Shown in pieces: positions 20,952 to 33,917 of a stretch of 64,000 nt of DNA. The translations under genes and the position numbers were made by a program. This stretch comes from Tubulanus polymorphus (Eukaryota; Nemertea; Palaeonemertea; Tubulaniformes; Tubulanidae), in the NCBI RefSeq assembly GCF_964204645.1, contig NC_134036.1, forward strand, positions 10,900,704-10,964,703. Direction: 5' to 3'. How positions within the stretch are numbered: the first letter of the stretch is position 1; each line of letters starts with the position of its first letter. A model generated the notes under the pieces. That model was not told the DNA's origin, ran no database searches, and saw only the letters and a list, made by a program, of their open reading frames with translations.

Positions 20952-22245
20952 GCTGTACTATCGAATATGACAGGTAGGCGGAGTACGGTAATATTGGTGG
21001 ACGGTAATGTTCGTATGAATCAGTTCGTCCCCTTACTACGATGATTCCTTTGTCAGTTTTCTCAGGCGTTAACGATTTTAGCTTCTTCATCTCCAGAGTT
21101 CTCTGAGATAAGACTATCAGTTTCTCTCTTGCGACATTAAATTCATCGACTGGAATGTTTGATTTTTCAACTTTCATCTGATTTTTCACAATAGATATGA
21201 AACGCAATACATATGCTGTCACTCTAATAGCTTTGTCAAACGATGAGAATTTTTCGTTAAATTCTGGTGGGTTGATGATTGTGACTGTTACTGCAGCCTT
21301 CTTGATAATTGAATCATGCAGTACCCGATTATCACCATCATTCAATTAAATGTGATCCTGACCCACGTTGAATGGCCACTCTCTCTCGGGTCGAAAGAGA
21401 AATGAGTCTCCAGTCGTCCAACGACCATACAATTGCGATAAATATAAACCTCGAGTAAGGTCATCAGCCACATTTAACGAGCTGGGTACATGATACCAGT
21501 CGCAAATTTTCGTTCGCATATGAATCTCTCCGACTCTTACTGAAGTGAATGGTTTCAAATTCCTAGACTCGGACTGAATCCACGCTAAGCAAATTTTCGA
21601 ATCAGTAAATAAGATCGATTTTTCGAAGTCCAATCGAGATCCAGAAAGTATACTATCATGTAACCGTGCTCCAATTACACATGAGTTTAGCTTTAGTTGA
21701 TGTATGCTTAACGCTCTTAATGGGCTAACACGATTTTTTGAACAGACAAATCGACATTCATATGTTCCATTTGATATCTGCCATCTCACGTAAGCAACAG
21801 CTCCGTATCCGGATTGCGCTGCATCACAGAAAATTAGTAACGTAGGTTTTCCAATCGCATCCTCAGGAGTTAAGCTTCTTCTAATTGACACTTGGTCAAT
21901 GCTTTTAATTTTTTTCAGAAATTCGATCCAGAATTCTTTGATGCTGCAGGGTAAATCATCGTCCCAATCCAAATTTAAGTTCCATATTTCTTGCATTCTG
22001 ACTTTAGCCAGGAGTAAAAACGGACCGAGATAACCGGTGACATCATACACTTCACTCACTACACTGAGTACATTACGCTTTGTAAGCTTCGTAGTCAACG
22101 AATCTCTCAGAATCTTAGGTGGGTATTTATTGATCATGAATAAAGTATCTTCACTGAATTCCATCCCAATACTTTTTCACTTGATGAATCTAATTTTATT
22201 CTCAAATCAGAATTCTCGGAAAATAACTTCATAAATTCTTTCAAA
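20952..22245 (-). pseudogene. pol: BEL/Pao retrotransposon Pol fragment (RT C-terminus, RNase H region)
   Basis: Minus-strand frames 22164-21346 and 21345-20952 are contiguous. Typical Pao/BEL landmarks are VYDVTGYLGPFLLLAK, WNLNLDWDDDLP, an RNase H start LLIFCDAAQSGYGAVAY, LFTDSKICLAWIQ and WYHVPSSLNVADDLTRG. The following part (AYVLRFISIV; VRGRTDSYEHYRPPILP) is the linker before the integrase domain. Upstream, KVLG with one frameshift extends homology to about 22245. The frame is cut exactly at the Polinton border. No LTR or integrase domain is in the window. Confidence 0.88.
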
Positions 22246-22948
22246 CCTGAAAGTCAAAATAGTGTTATTGATCATTTACACATATTCTTATCCACGAGCA
22301 AGGCGTACATGTTTGTATTATTAGAACGGTGAATAAATAAAATGATCTTACTTATGAATAACTTCATCTGTCACCCTTGAAAAACATTCTTTCAGTGATT
22401 AATGATCTGTAATGTATAATAAATCAGAAATGTAATGGAAGCTTTATGAATATTTTATAGTGCCGGTGATAAATAATAACTTTTTCTTTAAATTAGCATT
22501 AATCACTTATTTTTACATGCATGCTCAGCTTAGATGCCTCTTTGACGAGGGAGAAAAATGTATCCATGCTAATTACAAACCATTTGAATCAAAAAGCTAA
22601 TTTTGGATTTGTAATTAAGTAGCGGTTCCCTTTTCCCCAGAGTCAATAACCTCAGTTTATGGCATGCCTCGGACTTAATTTGACCCAGGACAATTGTCTC
22701 AGATTGTTGCATGCCCCGATCAACTTTTACCCCAGACAAGAGATGATTTATTGCCTTGGATCTTCGCATGCCCAGATGAAATGGATTGCCTTGGATTATT
22801 GTGTGCTTTCTAGGCCCACCTGATGACTCCACGTTTGGTTGATGGTCACGATCCCGCGCGATAGATTTGTTCGCGGATACCAAAAAATATCGATTTCCTA
22901 AAAGGTCACGATGAGTGCGCGAAGCTTATTCTTAGTATTGCTGTAGAG
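22246..22948. other. Gene-free stretch with degenerate repeats
   Basis: No coding signal. 22636-22810 contains three to four degenerate copies, about 55 bp apart, of a motif with GCATGCC(C/T) and GGA(C/T)(A/T)ATTGT-like cores. The rest is unassigned. Confidence 0.5.
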
Positions 22949-23135
22949 ATGTTGGCAAATTGTTCAAATCACGATATCCAACGTACGACACTAGTTCGGC
23001 ACTTTATGCAACTAAGTCGAATAATCGTAGTCCAATTGTCCGTAAACACAGCTGGTTGCTGCGTGTCCCTCTTCACCAGTTTCGACTGTACCGCTGTCGC
23101 CAGCATCCACGTTACTACTTTCACCAGGATCAGCT

Positions 23136-24056
23136 ATGCCGTTATCACCATCATCCACCATACCACTTTCGCCGGCGTCCACTGAGTCAATGGATTCTGA
23201 GCCAGAATTTGAATTTCGGATGCCGATTTCGAAATTCCCGTCAGATATTAGTAAATCGTTGGAAAGTAATCAAACATTAAATCCGTCTCAAGTCAAGTTC
23301 TTAAAAAACATAATGGCAAGCGAAATCGTGGACAAAAAAATCGACAATGGTTTTCCTTCGTTAAGGAGAATCGCGTTAGCTGTAACACGCCGGTATCCGT
23401 GTCTAAAAGATACGGATTTACAGGGGAGACCATTGGGAGATGGGTCTCAATCTCTTTCAAAGGCTATTCATTGGCAAATAGTCAATTGCAATAGGTCCAG
23501 GGCTGGTGTGGATGAAAACGCTGGCAACAGAAAATCGAAGAAAAATGCTACTGATAAGTATGGCTGTGTGAACTGGGAATGCAGTTTACTAGAGGGCGAG
23601 ACCGCGGAATCGCAAGCTGATAAACAAACTTTTTTGAAGGAACTGTATTCAAAAGGTGATACATCTGATCTTCAAACGATTAGGCAGACTATGAATGCTA
23701 CGTACGCATCGCAAAGGAAATGTATCAACCGTAATCAGGGCGGGGTTGTGCCAGTTGTAGATGAATGCCCATTTCTTTTCCGTTATGAAGTTTTAATGGA
23801 CCATTTTGATACGCTCATGCAGGTCAATTCGAGAGACTTATTTAATGAGGCGCTCTATGCCAGGAACAAAGCTAATCGCATTTGGAAGTTTGTTAAGTCA
23901 ATCGCTAATGAATCCACTGCAATGGAGGATTGGATTGCCGTGATCGAAAAACAGTGCAATGAAATGAAATGTGTCGAACCACAAGTGCACGGTGTTATTC
24001 CCCTACTTATGGCTGTGTTAGGTGAAAAAAGCGAAAATGCGTTCAAAGTCTATGAG
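23136..24056 (+). pseudogene. Exon of a dispersed, transposon-associated gene family (copy A)
   Basis: Open frame to a splice-donor-like GAG/GTAAGT at 24056/24057. It has an N-terminal Ser/Thr/Pro-rich part, then FPSLRRIALAVTRRYPCLKD, a conserved Trp segment (CVNWECSLLEGE) and CPFLFRYEVLMDHFDTLM. A second, about 95% identical copy lies at 46294-47119, where it follows a SAM-domain exon. The family resembles the middle part of SAMD3-like genes expanded in many aquatic animals. Here it abuts a transposase fragment instead of its usual neighbours, suggesting rearrangement. Confidence 0.65.
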
Positions 24057-24119
24057 GTAAGTTAATAACCATTTAAGGGATTTGTGTATGAAAATATCCT
24101 TCTTACTTTGAAAATACAG

Positions 24120-24814
24120 GCTTTCATATGTGATGCCACAGCAAAGGAATTTGTTAAATGTATTAAATCACACACTGGGTATTATGATTGTGAAGAATGT
24201 ACAACCAAGGGAAAGTATTCCAGTCATCGGATGACGTTTCCAAGTTTGAATGATCGATTGCGGAATGACTTCGATTTCATTCAAATGAAAGATATAAACC
24301 ATCATACTTCTATATCACCCCTTACTGAACTTGACCTTGGAATGGTGTCTGGATTTCCTTTAGACTACATGCATCTTGTGTGCTTAGGAGTAATGGAACG
24401 GCTCATTTCTACATGGGTTAAAGGACCCTTAGAAAATCGTATCGGTCGTAATACTATCATTGATATATCTGATAGATTACTCTCATTTGTAAGTTTTATC
24501 GCTTCTGATTTCAATCGTAAGGGAAGGTCTATGAATGAACTAGCGTATTGGAAAGCCTCTAAGTATCGTCTTTTTTATTGTATACCGGAGTAGTTGCTCT
24601 ACATCAACTAATACCCGAGGAATTTTACAAAAATTTTCTCTTGCAATCAACTAGTATAAACATTTTGTGCTGCCCAAGATTATGTATGAATCATGATTTT
24701 ATTAAATATGCACATGATCTTTTGGTGACGTTTGTGGAGCATTATTCAGAGCTGTATGCTCCCGATGCGATAGTATACAATGTTCATAATTTACCTTATG
24801 TTCACCTAATGTTT
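24120..24814 (+). pseudogene. Transposase-domain fragment (CACTA/EnSpm-like), frameshifted
   Basis: After an intron-like 63 bp (24057-24119, GTAAGT...TACAG), the frame reads KSHTGYYDCEECTTKGKY, HHTSISPLTELDLGMVSGFP, the very conserved LDYMHLVCLGVMERLI and ELAYWKASKYRLF. It continues in another frame from 24578 (GVVALHQLIP..., YNVHNLPYVHL) to 24814. This series is typical of animal transposase-domain proteins that I place near CACTA/EnSpm. Single frameshift at about 24590. Catalytic residues are not assignable with certainty. Confidence 0.7.
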
Positions 24815-24817
24815 TAA

Positions 24818-25880
24818 GGCCCCTAAAGACCAGAAGTGGCGATATCAACCTTTTATGTGAAGTTCCAAAGAAGAAGAAAAATTTATCTCTTTATGGGATT
24901 CGACCTTTGTTTCATCAGTCCCTGGATTGAAGGAGTTGTGTCAACATTGTACCGTAAACATCTTACTTATTCTGAACACAAGAAACCAAATTGTTTTTAG
25001 GAATATTCTACGCGAGTTAGACATTATGAGGTAAGATATGGTTATAATAAATGTTTTAATGTTTTCAGATGTCAGCAAAGTATAATTGATTGTTGTCAAG
25101 GGTAAGGAGCGGTTTTTTACGCGTTTAATTACATGTGGCTTATGTGCACGTGTGTCTAATGTTACGGTTAACCCTAGTGATAGTAGATTTTTGAAGAGAC
25201 AAGAACGCACTTAATCAGATACTGACAGTCACGAAATCAGGTAGGGTTATAGCAAAGGACTCCTTTTAAGTGTGTATTGAATAAATGGTTCCTAACTTTG
25301 ACGTAGCGCCCTCTATACCTTTACCCGTAACATGCCGTTTTTCATTTTTGGCTTATGTGCACGTATATCTTGTCTCAAATCTAACAATATTTACCCCTAC
25401 CCTAACCCACTTTGGCTTATGGGCACGTATCTCTTATCTCCATCTAACAACATGTTTTAAGAGCATTGTTCCATCTCCATCTAACAACATGATTTAAGAG
25501 CATTGTTCCATTTTCAAACGTCCAAGCTGAAGCTACAGGAGGTCGTACATACATTTCGTCTTCGGCCCTTTGGTGGCCATCCTTTGGTGCCCAATGGAAA
25601 AATATTGGGCAGTTTAAATGAACGAAGCCTTATTAGATCAAGCAAATAAACGATACATCATCACAATGAAGGTTTGTAAGCATGTTATGCCTAAAAAAAT
25701 TGTTTTAATAATTTCGGGATTCGAACCTTAATTCTAAGCTGTACCGTACACGTGTACCATTTTCGTAAGGGGTGTCTTGTTGTTTTTGCTGATGATGACT
25801 GGCACAAGCAACCTCTTGATTAGAAACGGCCCTCACTGAGGATATCTCATAAAGATCTATTTCTGGTATTATTTTTACAG
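24818..25880. other. Unassigned, with short internal duplications
   Basis: A segment of about 55 bp (TTTGGCTTATGNGCACGTAT...) is repeated around 25350 and 25410, and CCATCTCCATCTAACAACATG-type sequence is duplicated at 25435-25510. No gene recognised. Confidence 0.4.
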
Positions 25881-26308
25881 ATAAACCGCGAGTTTGCGAG
25901 CGTACGGAATTAGTCGCTGAAATAGAACGAATGAGGGCTAAAATACGTGAATTAGAGGCCGCTTTAAAAGCTAAAGGTAAGAGAAAAATATACTGTTTAG
26001 TTTATATTTCACCCTTACAGCTTGGAATAAGGGGCCATGTCTATTTGAATTCTAATTGTATGATTTATAGATGAAGAGATTATGAATACGAGATCAGTTG
26101 CTCAACCAGTAATGTTTCTACGCCTACTGATCATATCACTAGTGACAAGCACTCAGCAGCCCATGAGACTGGCTCCACAAGAGAGTATTCGCCTCCTCCG
26201 CCAGCCAATTCGTCGCGTCCGCCTATCGTAACTCCGACATTATACGACTGTTTAGACATTCCTTTGCCGGAATCAGCTGTGCGGTGCAGCTTCGATGTTT
26301 CTTCATAA
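25881..26308 (+). pseudogene. Possible two-exon remnant: coiled-coil exon plus Ser/Thr/Pro-rich exon
   Basis: 25881-25976 is bounded by TTTTTACAG and AAAG/GTAAGA and encodes a coiled coil (ELVAEIERMRAKIRELEAAL). A second acceptor-like TTTATAG precedes 26071. A Ser/Thr/Pro-rich frame then runs to TAA at 26306 after a phase change near 26090. Family unknown. It may be the tail of the neighbouring transposon-derived gene. Support is modest. Confidence 0.35.
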
Positions 26309-26904
26309 ATCGTCTTAGAAGGTATCGAAGAACCTTTGAATTTATCATTACTTGCTCGAACGTCAACGCCCGTACCGGACACGCAGTTCCCGCGGAGACC
26401 ACCCCCGCTGTACTTGCGGAACCTTGCGAATAAACATGTGAATTCAACGACCCATTGCCAACCTTATTATCAATCCTTACTGTTGACCGAATTGTTTCAC
26501 AATTCTGTGTCTGTGTCAGAATTGTGAGAATTGTTTCTACGCAGTTAGTCCTACAGCCGTCTCATCGAGCACAACACGAACAATTAAAAAGAAAAATAAT
26601 TTTTGGCAAACTAAGTTTTCGATGCGCTCAAACCTTCAAATAGTATATTCTATAACCAGGACTTTTTGAACCCCCTTGAAAACGAATAGCGATAGTACCG
26701 GTGTTTTGGTGTTTCTTTGTACACAGCGATGACCCGATCGCACTTCGCCTTTTACAGAGAGCATCCTGAACAATTGGACTTTGTATTTATTGTAACCTTA
26801 TTTCTCTTTGATACTGCAAATATTTTTGAATTCACCGAAATTCATAGTATTTTCATAGTTATACTCCAAGTAATAGAACCTGTCAAAAGCGAAAGAACAA
26901 GCGA

Positions 26905-27238
26905 TATGATAGAGTGCATTTCTGTTTATACTCTCCCGATTCATCTACTAACATTTCTCGACATCTAGAGAATAATCATTTGGATAAGGAGGAAGTAAAG
27001 CGTATTATGAAATTGCCGATTGGATCAAAAATTCGAAGATTGGAATGGAAACTACTAACAAATGAAGGGATTTCCTACACAACATCAATGTTTTGAAAAC
27101 TAAGGAAGGAACCCTTATCGTTAGCTGCCGGGGTGACAACACCGATCCATTCGACCACATACCGTGCCAGTATTGCAAAGCATTTTGTCTTCATCATCGC
27201 TGTGGCGGCACACAAAAAGATGTCCGTCTCGTCAAATA
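26905..27238 (+). pseudogene. Zinc-finger N-terminal region of a recombinase-like gene family
   Basis: The frame reads NISRHLENNHLDKEEVKRIM, then GSKIRRLEWKLLTNEG. After a 1-nt shift near 27070 it continues FLHNINVLKTKEGTLIV and a CxxC motif IPCQYCKAFCLHH. This 'RHL..H ... lp.gSk.R ... HN..vl..G ... pC.~C.~f' series is the N-terminus usually found ahead of the recombinase-like domain seen at 38.7-44.1 kb. No such domain follows here, so it is a fragment. Confidence 0.55.
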
Positions 27239-30200
27239 AGTCGATTCACCGCTAAAGACGACGAAGACGACGACGAGAATCCGGAAACTTCCTGTGTCAG
27301 AAGTGCCAGTCACGTTCTGCTCAGCGCGTTACTTAGATTATAGGATATCGTCGAACTATTCGACAGGATGAAAAATGAGTTACACGACAGTGTCTAGCGG
27401 ACACGTTTATTCAAACGCCAGGCAGCCCTGGAATTACACGCCCTAGGAGGCAAACTTTCGAAAAAATATGATATCTCCCGGGTATCATAGAATGCTCGGA
27501 CAATGCGGCGTCTTGTCATGGGAATTGGAATGTCTTGGGAATATGGTGGGCCATTTGCTTAACCATTGCGTTGCAGGGAAGATCGTTGATTCAATCCGAT
27601 GCAGGGATGAGGCCCGAGAAAAATCAGCCGAACAGTTCAAGAAGATATTCGTAAGCGAATGGTGGTATAGCAAAAACTCCGCGGAAACCCGATGGCGGCT
27701 TATGAAAGCTGCGATTAATTAGGTAAGTGTCTTTTCAGATCAAAGGTCGAAACTGCCAGAGCTCATTTAAACGAATTAAACCAAACTGAATACGTCTCGT
27801 ACTGAATAAAACGAACGTCAAACCGACAGATTATGTAAGAAGTCGATTCGATTCCTCATCTAAGTCATGGGCTTCCGGGTGTCTACTGGTTCACTCAAGG
27901 TCGCTGGAGTGGTTTTAACATTCCTCCCCCAGCGAATCACGGATGCCGTTGCGCCCGGAGCCTGCGTTTTTGGTCACGGGCAATCACTAATCTCGTCCTT
28001 AACGCTGCAATCAATCATGTAAATACTGCTAATTATTCACAAGTCCATCCTAGGTGACCTTGTCGTCTGTCGAATCTCCTTTGGCGGTGTCATCCTAACG
28101 CTATCGTCGTTTTAATAGTATATCTTCCGTGCTATCTTCGTAGACCTATGCCGATATATTCTTATCTCTTCCGACTATTGCAATCTTCTATATTTAACAG
28201 TTGTAACTCCTCTTTCAAATACGCAGTCGTTGCTACGCCTGATAAACGTCACCAGTCTCGTATCCGAACGTTTACGTCGAGATTTTCAATTTGGCGCGCC
28301 GTCGTAAAATATCGACAATACACGTCGTTCGTTGAGTAACGACAACGTTCGTCATTAACTGTTTGATGCTCCGTCGTATATTTCTTAACTGTTGATTAAT
28401 GACAACGCTTGTAGTTAACTACTTGACACTCTGTCGTAGATTTCTTAGCCGCGCGTCCATCCTAGCTCTCGCGTCTTTATGTTCAATGCTCGTCTATTAA
28501 TGTCGACCTTAGAAAAGACACGATCTCACCAACTCGGTCGTTTGGTCGTCTCTTCTGCACGACGTGTCAGAAGATGATCCGGCTCGGGTCGTATAAATAT
28601 ACTTGTAAATATTCTTCGGCTTGAAGGGACGAGATTTCTGATAGATAGTATGAGGAGTAATTCAGGAGTAATTCGTATGCTGACGTGATGCCTTTATGGC
28701 ATCTAGAAAGTTGTTTTTATAATTAAAAGAAAATACAAATTCTAAAGACCATTTAACATTCAAATCAAACTTCAGGACCTGCGTTTATTCGATTTTCTGG
28801 CACTGATAGAATGAGGATTTCCGTTGTTTTTCTGCTGCATAAATATCTAATTAGATATCAGGATCTGACCTCCGTTACCGTCGACACTTACGCATATGGC
28901 TAGTTTGACAGATCTGGCATGACTCGCATTTAGCTCCTGAGATGACTGGGGACAGCGCTATGGTAGCAAAGCGAACTTGGAATGGGGTTAGCAATATCCG
29001 CCGAGTAATCAACACCGAGATGTTCGTTAGAGGGAAGCCCATAACCCGGGTTACTCAGAGGAGAGTGGGTTGGGGGTTTGCATTGGCCACACAGATTAAG
29101 GCTACGTGGAGTAGGGAGGCGACTGTTTGGAGGAGAGCATACTGCGAAAGCGCTTTTTAACGATAGTTTTCACATAAGACGAACAAATTTTATATATTTA
29201 AAACTACTAATTTTCCTGGGAAGACAGGAGTCTCCTAGCCGATTTAACTACCCGAGTGCGGTTGAGCTAGGCAGACCCGTCTAGCGGACGCCTGGGCACA
29301 GCAGAGTGACGAAAACTTCGCTACTTATGGTTTAAGTATTTTCAGAAATTTCTAAAGACCTTTTAACTGGTAATTTTCATGAAAAATAAGTAGTTTCCTT
29401 AACTATACACAAAAATCTTCTTCTTCTATCAAAATCAAATGTTTTCCTTTTTTTCGTGCGGGACCTTTATCTGTCTCAAGTTCAGAATCATATGCGTCAC
29501 TAAGCTTAGATTGAGATAATGGATCTGAAGAGAACTCGGCACCAGACATGACAAAATTATCCACACCAGCTGCCATTTTAGAGTATGTTGGTGTTGCTAG
29601 GCAAAATTTGGTTCAACCTCCAAAAACGGAAGGTGCGTTTAGTTTCCTTAGAAGATGTTTGGGCAAGGTTGGATGGTATAGTTCAGAAATTTATCGGCTT
29701 CAAACATAGATCGATTGTCTGGATAATTGATGATTGGCGTGGAAGGATGTAGTCATACAGAATATGTTGAGGCTATTTCTCATCGGAAACATCCATGCTG
29801 GGGCATACAGGCAGTTCATCGACATACCCGTGGCTCTAGTGTCATGTAACTCTCGACGATTTGCGAAACAAAAAAGAAATGCGCCATAGTATCCAAAATA
29901 TCACTTACATATTTACAAGACTTAAACGCTGCATTCCAATGGAGTCACAGCGTAAATCATCCCATGCTTTTACCACCAGTGGAAATTACTTATTTCGTAC
30001 CCCCATCCATTCATATGTCCATAGGAATTGGATAGCAAATTATGCAATTGGTTGAACAACGCTACCGGGAGCTACGTAGACAAAACAACGCTAAATGAGA
30101 GAGATTCAATCTTATATGAACAATGGGCAACTTGAAGATTAGCTGGCTAAGCTGACCTTAATAAAAATAATCTTCAGTGTTAAAACTCACAAATTGCTAA

Positions 30201-32605
30201 GAAAAAAAGCTTCTAGTTCTTCAAACTGTTCCGGCGCTATTTGTTTGATTCCAGTAATAGATGTCCCAAAACCAAATCAATGTGTACTGTTCAAATGGTA
30301 ATGCGCCACATAACGAACAATGTGTTGTTATTCGTCAGGGCAGCAGTCATGTATTTCACCACCACCAGTGTAGTCCATACTACTGGCAAAAGGATTTCAA
30401 CAACTATGGTAATGATATTTCAAACCGAACGTGATTTACCATTTGTTATCAAAGAGCCCTAGAAATTCGTTTATTGCCTGATCGATCATCTCCGAAATCA
30501 ATTCACTCGGAAATTCAATATGGGTCCAATATAAATAGCCCTTGATAATAAGTTGCATGAAAATGGTATTGCCTGGCAATCTAATAGTTTTACTGGTAAT
30601 CATGTACACAAATTATTGAAGATCCACACCCATTCTAAAAACTCCTTGAAGTTATTGAGACTTTTTGATCCATTCCCATCAGAAAAATTTAAATTACTTA
30701 CACTTAACACACAATTCAGTGACATGTATGCATTGTATACAGCATATCACTTTCTTCAAGACGAGATAAACAGCTTGAAACATCATCGTCATGATTTTGA
30801 TTGTTTCCAACTAAATTTACCGCATCGACAATAACAGCAAGAACGCAGATACATATATATCATGTTCCAGAGTTAAGATCGGGCAAGGACACTCTTGATG
30901 AACAAGGCCTTCAGAGTAAACATGCGATCATGAATGAAGATTGTCGAACTTGTAGCGCTGTGCGCAATCAGGTTCTTCTTAAACGCACGAGACTGCTGAC
31001 AAGAATTGATAATTGGGAAACTCAGTAGCGTTTTGATGTTTCATATTCCACCGGTTCAGAATCTGGGAACTCGGCATTGTGAATTTTTCTATTTCACCGA
31101 GTTGAGAATTGGTATAACGAATATTTTTTCGAATAATTTTTAGTGAAATTCACCGAAATCATCCGTAATGAATAAGGGGGAATCTGCCGTGTATGTGTAA
31201 ACTCGGAATTGATAATATATTACTTTAGCGAGGTAAAGAATTAATAAACGATGAAAAAAATGGTATATGATTACCCCTCAGAATGTGTTCGGAGTGCAGA
31301 CTACCATTAACGCTCATGAATTATGCAAAACGCTAGCGTTAAATATGCACTTGATTTAGGCCCTCACCTGAATTAGTGGCCTATGAACATTTATCACCCT
31401 CGCTTGTTGAATGTAATTGACATTTGCAATAATTCATAGATACAAATGACTTATACCCTTCTTTAATTAAGGTAGAAAAAGCCGCAGTTTAAAGCTGCAG
31501 CACAGTCAGTTGCCAACAAAGGTACAGAGCCAGCAGCCCCTTTCTCAAAGGGACTCTATACCCCATTCAGATAATGAGTTATATGTTGTATCGAGGTCAT
31601 CAAGATCCCATTACTTCCTACTAATACCTCATGCCCGATTTTTTTCTATACACCTACGTTGAGGCCACTTGTTAAATTGTTAAGGAAAATGTATGCCGAT
31701 CCAGACTTATTTGATATTCAGCAGACCCAAAAGAAGTGATTTTCAGACCCAGTTTGTTTGAATGTCATACAACCAATTTAGGTGACGAATGTTATTAAAT
31801 CACTACTGACTCAAATGGCTCAGATTAATTGGGAGTTTGTGAGAAAGACGGAAGATCATTTAGTTGCTATATCTAAAATATAAGGACTTTTAAGGGATGA
31901 TTAACCTGGGTTAAGAGGGAGTAGAATGGAAGTAGCGGGTATTGAAAATACCATATAGGTTAAGGTTAGAAGCGGGTGAGGAAATAGTTTAGGAATGTGT
32001 GAAACGTACAAATTAGTATATAAGTCTAAGGTTTTTAAAGTTAGAGAGTACAAAAAGAGAGTTGGGCGATAAAGCAGAGAGATATGTTACACTAAGGAGA
32101 AGAAAATAAAGAAGCAGTGTGGTCGTATAAGAAAACTTGTTATAACTTATATTACCCTCAGAAGGGAGAACGCTTAGGACAACCCAAATGAACAAGCCCG
32201 TCAACACCATTGGTTGAGAAAGTAGTCACACACCAACTACTAGCAGAACTTTGTGACACAACAACTCTTCGAGAATTCCGTGGCAATTACAAATGGTACA
32301 GATTTTCAAAGTGACATTACGGTTCGATGTCGCAGGTATTGAATTTGAAAGACCACGGGTCATGGTATGAAGGTGCACAGACAATACTATAGATTACCAG
32401 ACAACAGATGCGAGTGGCAAAATAGACAACTAGTTGACGTGAAGGGGACACATTTGGAGGAGATCGCTGTGGACAAAGAAAGAAAAGGTTAAATACCTCT
32501 ATACAAAGATATGGTAGCCATAATAATTCTTGTCAGCAACTTTATTTCATGAACAATAAACATGAAACTCAAATGCAACCAGCAAGAAGTGTTTGAAACA
32601 ACGAA
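27239..32605. other. Mostly unassigned host DNA with weak coding remnants
   Basis: A frame at 27468-27722 ends near a GTAAGT but matches nothing I know. Around 30250-30830, two adjacent frames (one with CVVIRQGSSHVFHHHQC, one with SFTGNHVHKLLKIHTHS) look like remnants of a transposon-derived protein but are short and broken. The rest shows no gene, RNA or array. Confidence 0.35.
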
Positions 32606-32748
32606 CAGTCAACTCCCTATATACCGCCCACATGGGTGTAGAACGTTTTACATGGTATAGAGTGTATGGCGGTGTATTGGAGGTGCTTTACTACGTATTT
32701 GTATAGAGATGTACATTGAGAAAACCTGGCGGCAGGAGGGGGTTGCTG
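32606..32748 (-). mobile_element. Pogo-like MITE (degenerate copy)
   Basis: Starts CAGTCAACTCCCTATATACC. Over its length it matches the reverse complement of the better-preserved MITE at 48031-48196, including GTATTTGTATAGAGATGTAC. The right end is eroded. Confidence 0.7.
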
Positions 32749-33698
32749 TAAATATGATGGTGGTTTATCGGGGGTTAAATGTACCCCAAAATCTTGGTTT
32801 TCCGATCAACTCAAAAAAATGTTGGTGTATTTTGTGGATGCTAAGGTTTCAAGATTGTAAATAAAGTCTGAATTCAGATGTAGCAGCTGATTGGATTAAT
32901 AAATATATTGTACCATAGTAGAGGCTAGCGACATTGACACTAGTGCCGATACTAATTCCATCCTAGGTTAGATAAGGCGTGATAAGATCTTAAATAGATC
33001 GAAATAACTTCCTCCATTTCAATTGACTTGAACAGGACAGTAAAACGTTCAAAGTACAATGTACACAAATACATTATTCACCTAAACTTTACAAACGCAA
33101 ACGTACAATGCACATTACAAGGAATAAAATATATTTAAAAGCATAATTAAATTAAAACTTTTCATAGCGGATATTTGAAACTTATAGCCATTGTCATCGT
33201 ACATGAAATAAGAAATTAGCCTCCGCTCTGAAGTCGGATCCTTCGAATGCTGTTCGATTTGGCTAAATTCCAAATTGAATTTTCAATGAAAATTTCATTG
33301 GGGACTTGTTAAAGATAGTATTAGGGTAATAAAACTATCGCCTGGACAATTTCAACCACTTCACTGGTTAGCAAAAAAACAATGGTTGCTATGAATAATA
33401 CACGTCCAGAGTTATTAATCAAATTCCCATTGACCCAAGTGACAAAATGGTTAGTACCACTCATTATGATTAGCTAAGTCTATATTTTTAAAATGGACCC
33501 ACCTTCACTTTCCCATGGCTAAGCTATGCATACATTTGAGTTAGAAAGCCTACTGATACATGATGCCTAGTGATAACTTGTTAAACTTTACACATATTGA
33601 ATTAGCGTTTTTCTTAGGACTTGTTTTAGGACTTATCTCAGGAAAATGGGATTTCTAGATAAACCTCAAAATCCGGAAACCGGCTCACATCTATACGA

Positions 33699-33703
<5 letters not shown>

Positions 33704-33748
<45 letters not shown>
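33704..33748. repeat. (TA)n microsatellite
   Basis: About 22 uninterrupted TA dinucleotides, followed by further AT-rich sequence. Confidence 0.97.
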
Positions 33749-33754
<6 letters not shown>

Positions 33755-33836
33755 AGAGTATGTTTATGGGGTGATGATATCAAACCAACTTAGGGGGTCC
33801 AATTTTAGGACCTACCAATGAGCTGGCATATACATT

Positions 33837-33917
33837 GTACATTTGCATAATATATACACCCCGTAGGTAAATTGGTTGTACATTTGCATAATATATACAC
33901 CCCGTAGGTAAATTGGT
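33837..33917. repeat. 41-bp direct repeat, two copies
   Basis: TGTACATTTGCATAATATAT followed by ACACCCCGTAGGTAAATTGGT occurs twice head to tail, with a third partial echo (ACCCATAGGTGAATA) just downstream. Confidence 0.9.

Noticed and set aside
25700-25770. GGTTCGAATCCC on the minus strand, resembling a tRNA B box
   Set aside because: No matching acceptor stem or convincing anticodon arm could be drawn. A tRNA-derived SINE is possible but unsupported.
33704-33748. (TA)n run as a replication origin or terminator
   Set aside because: An ordinary microsatellite with no supporting context.
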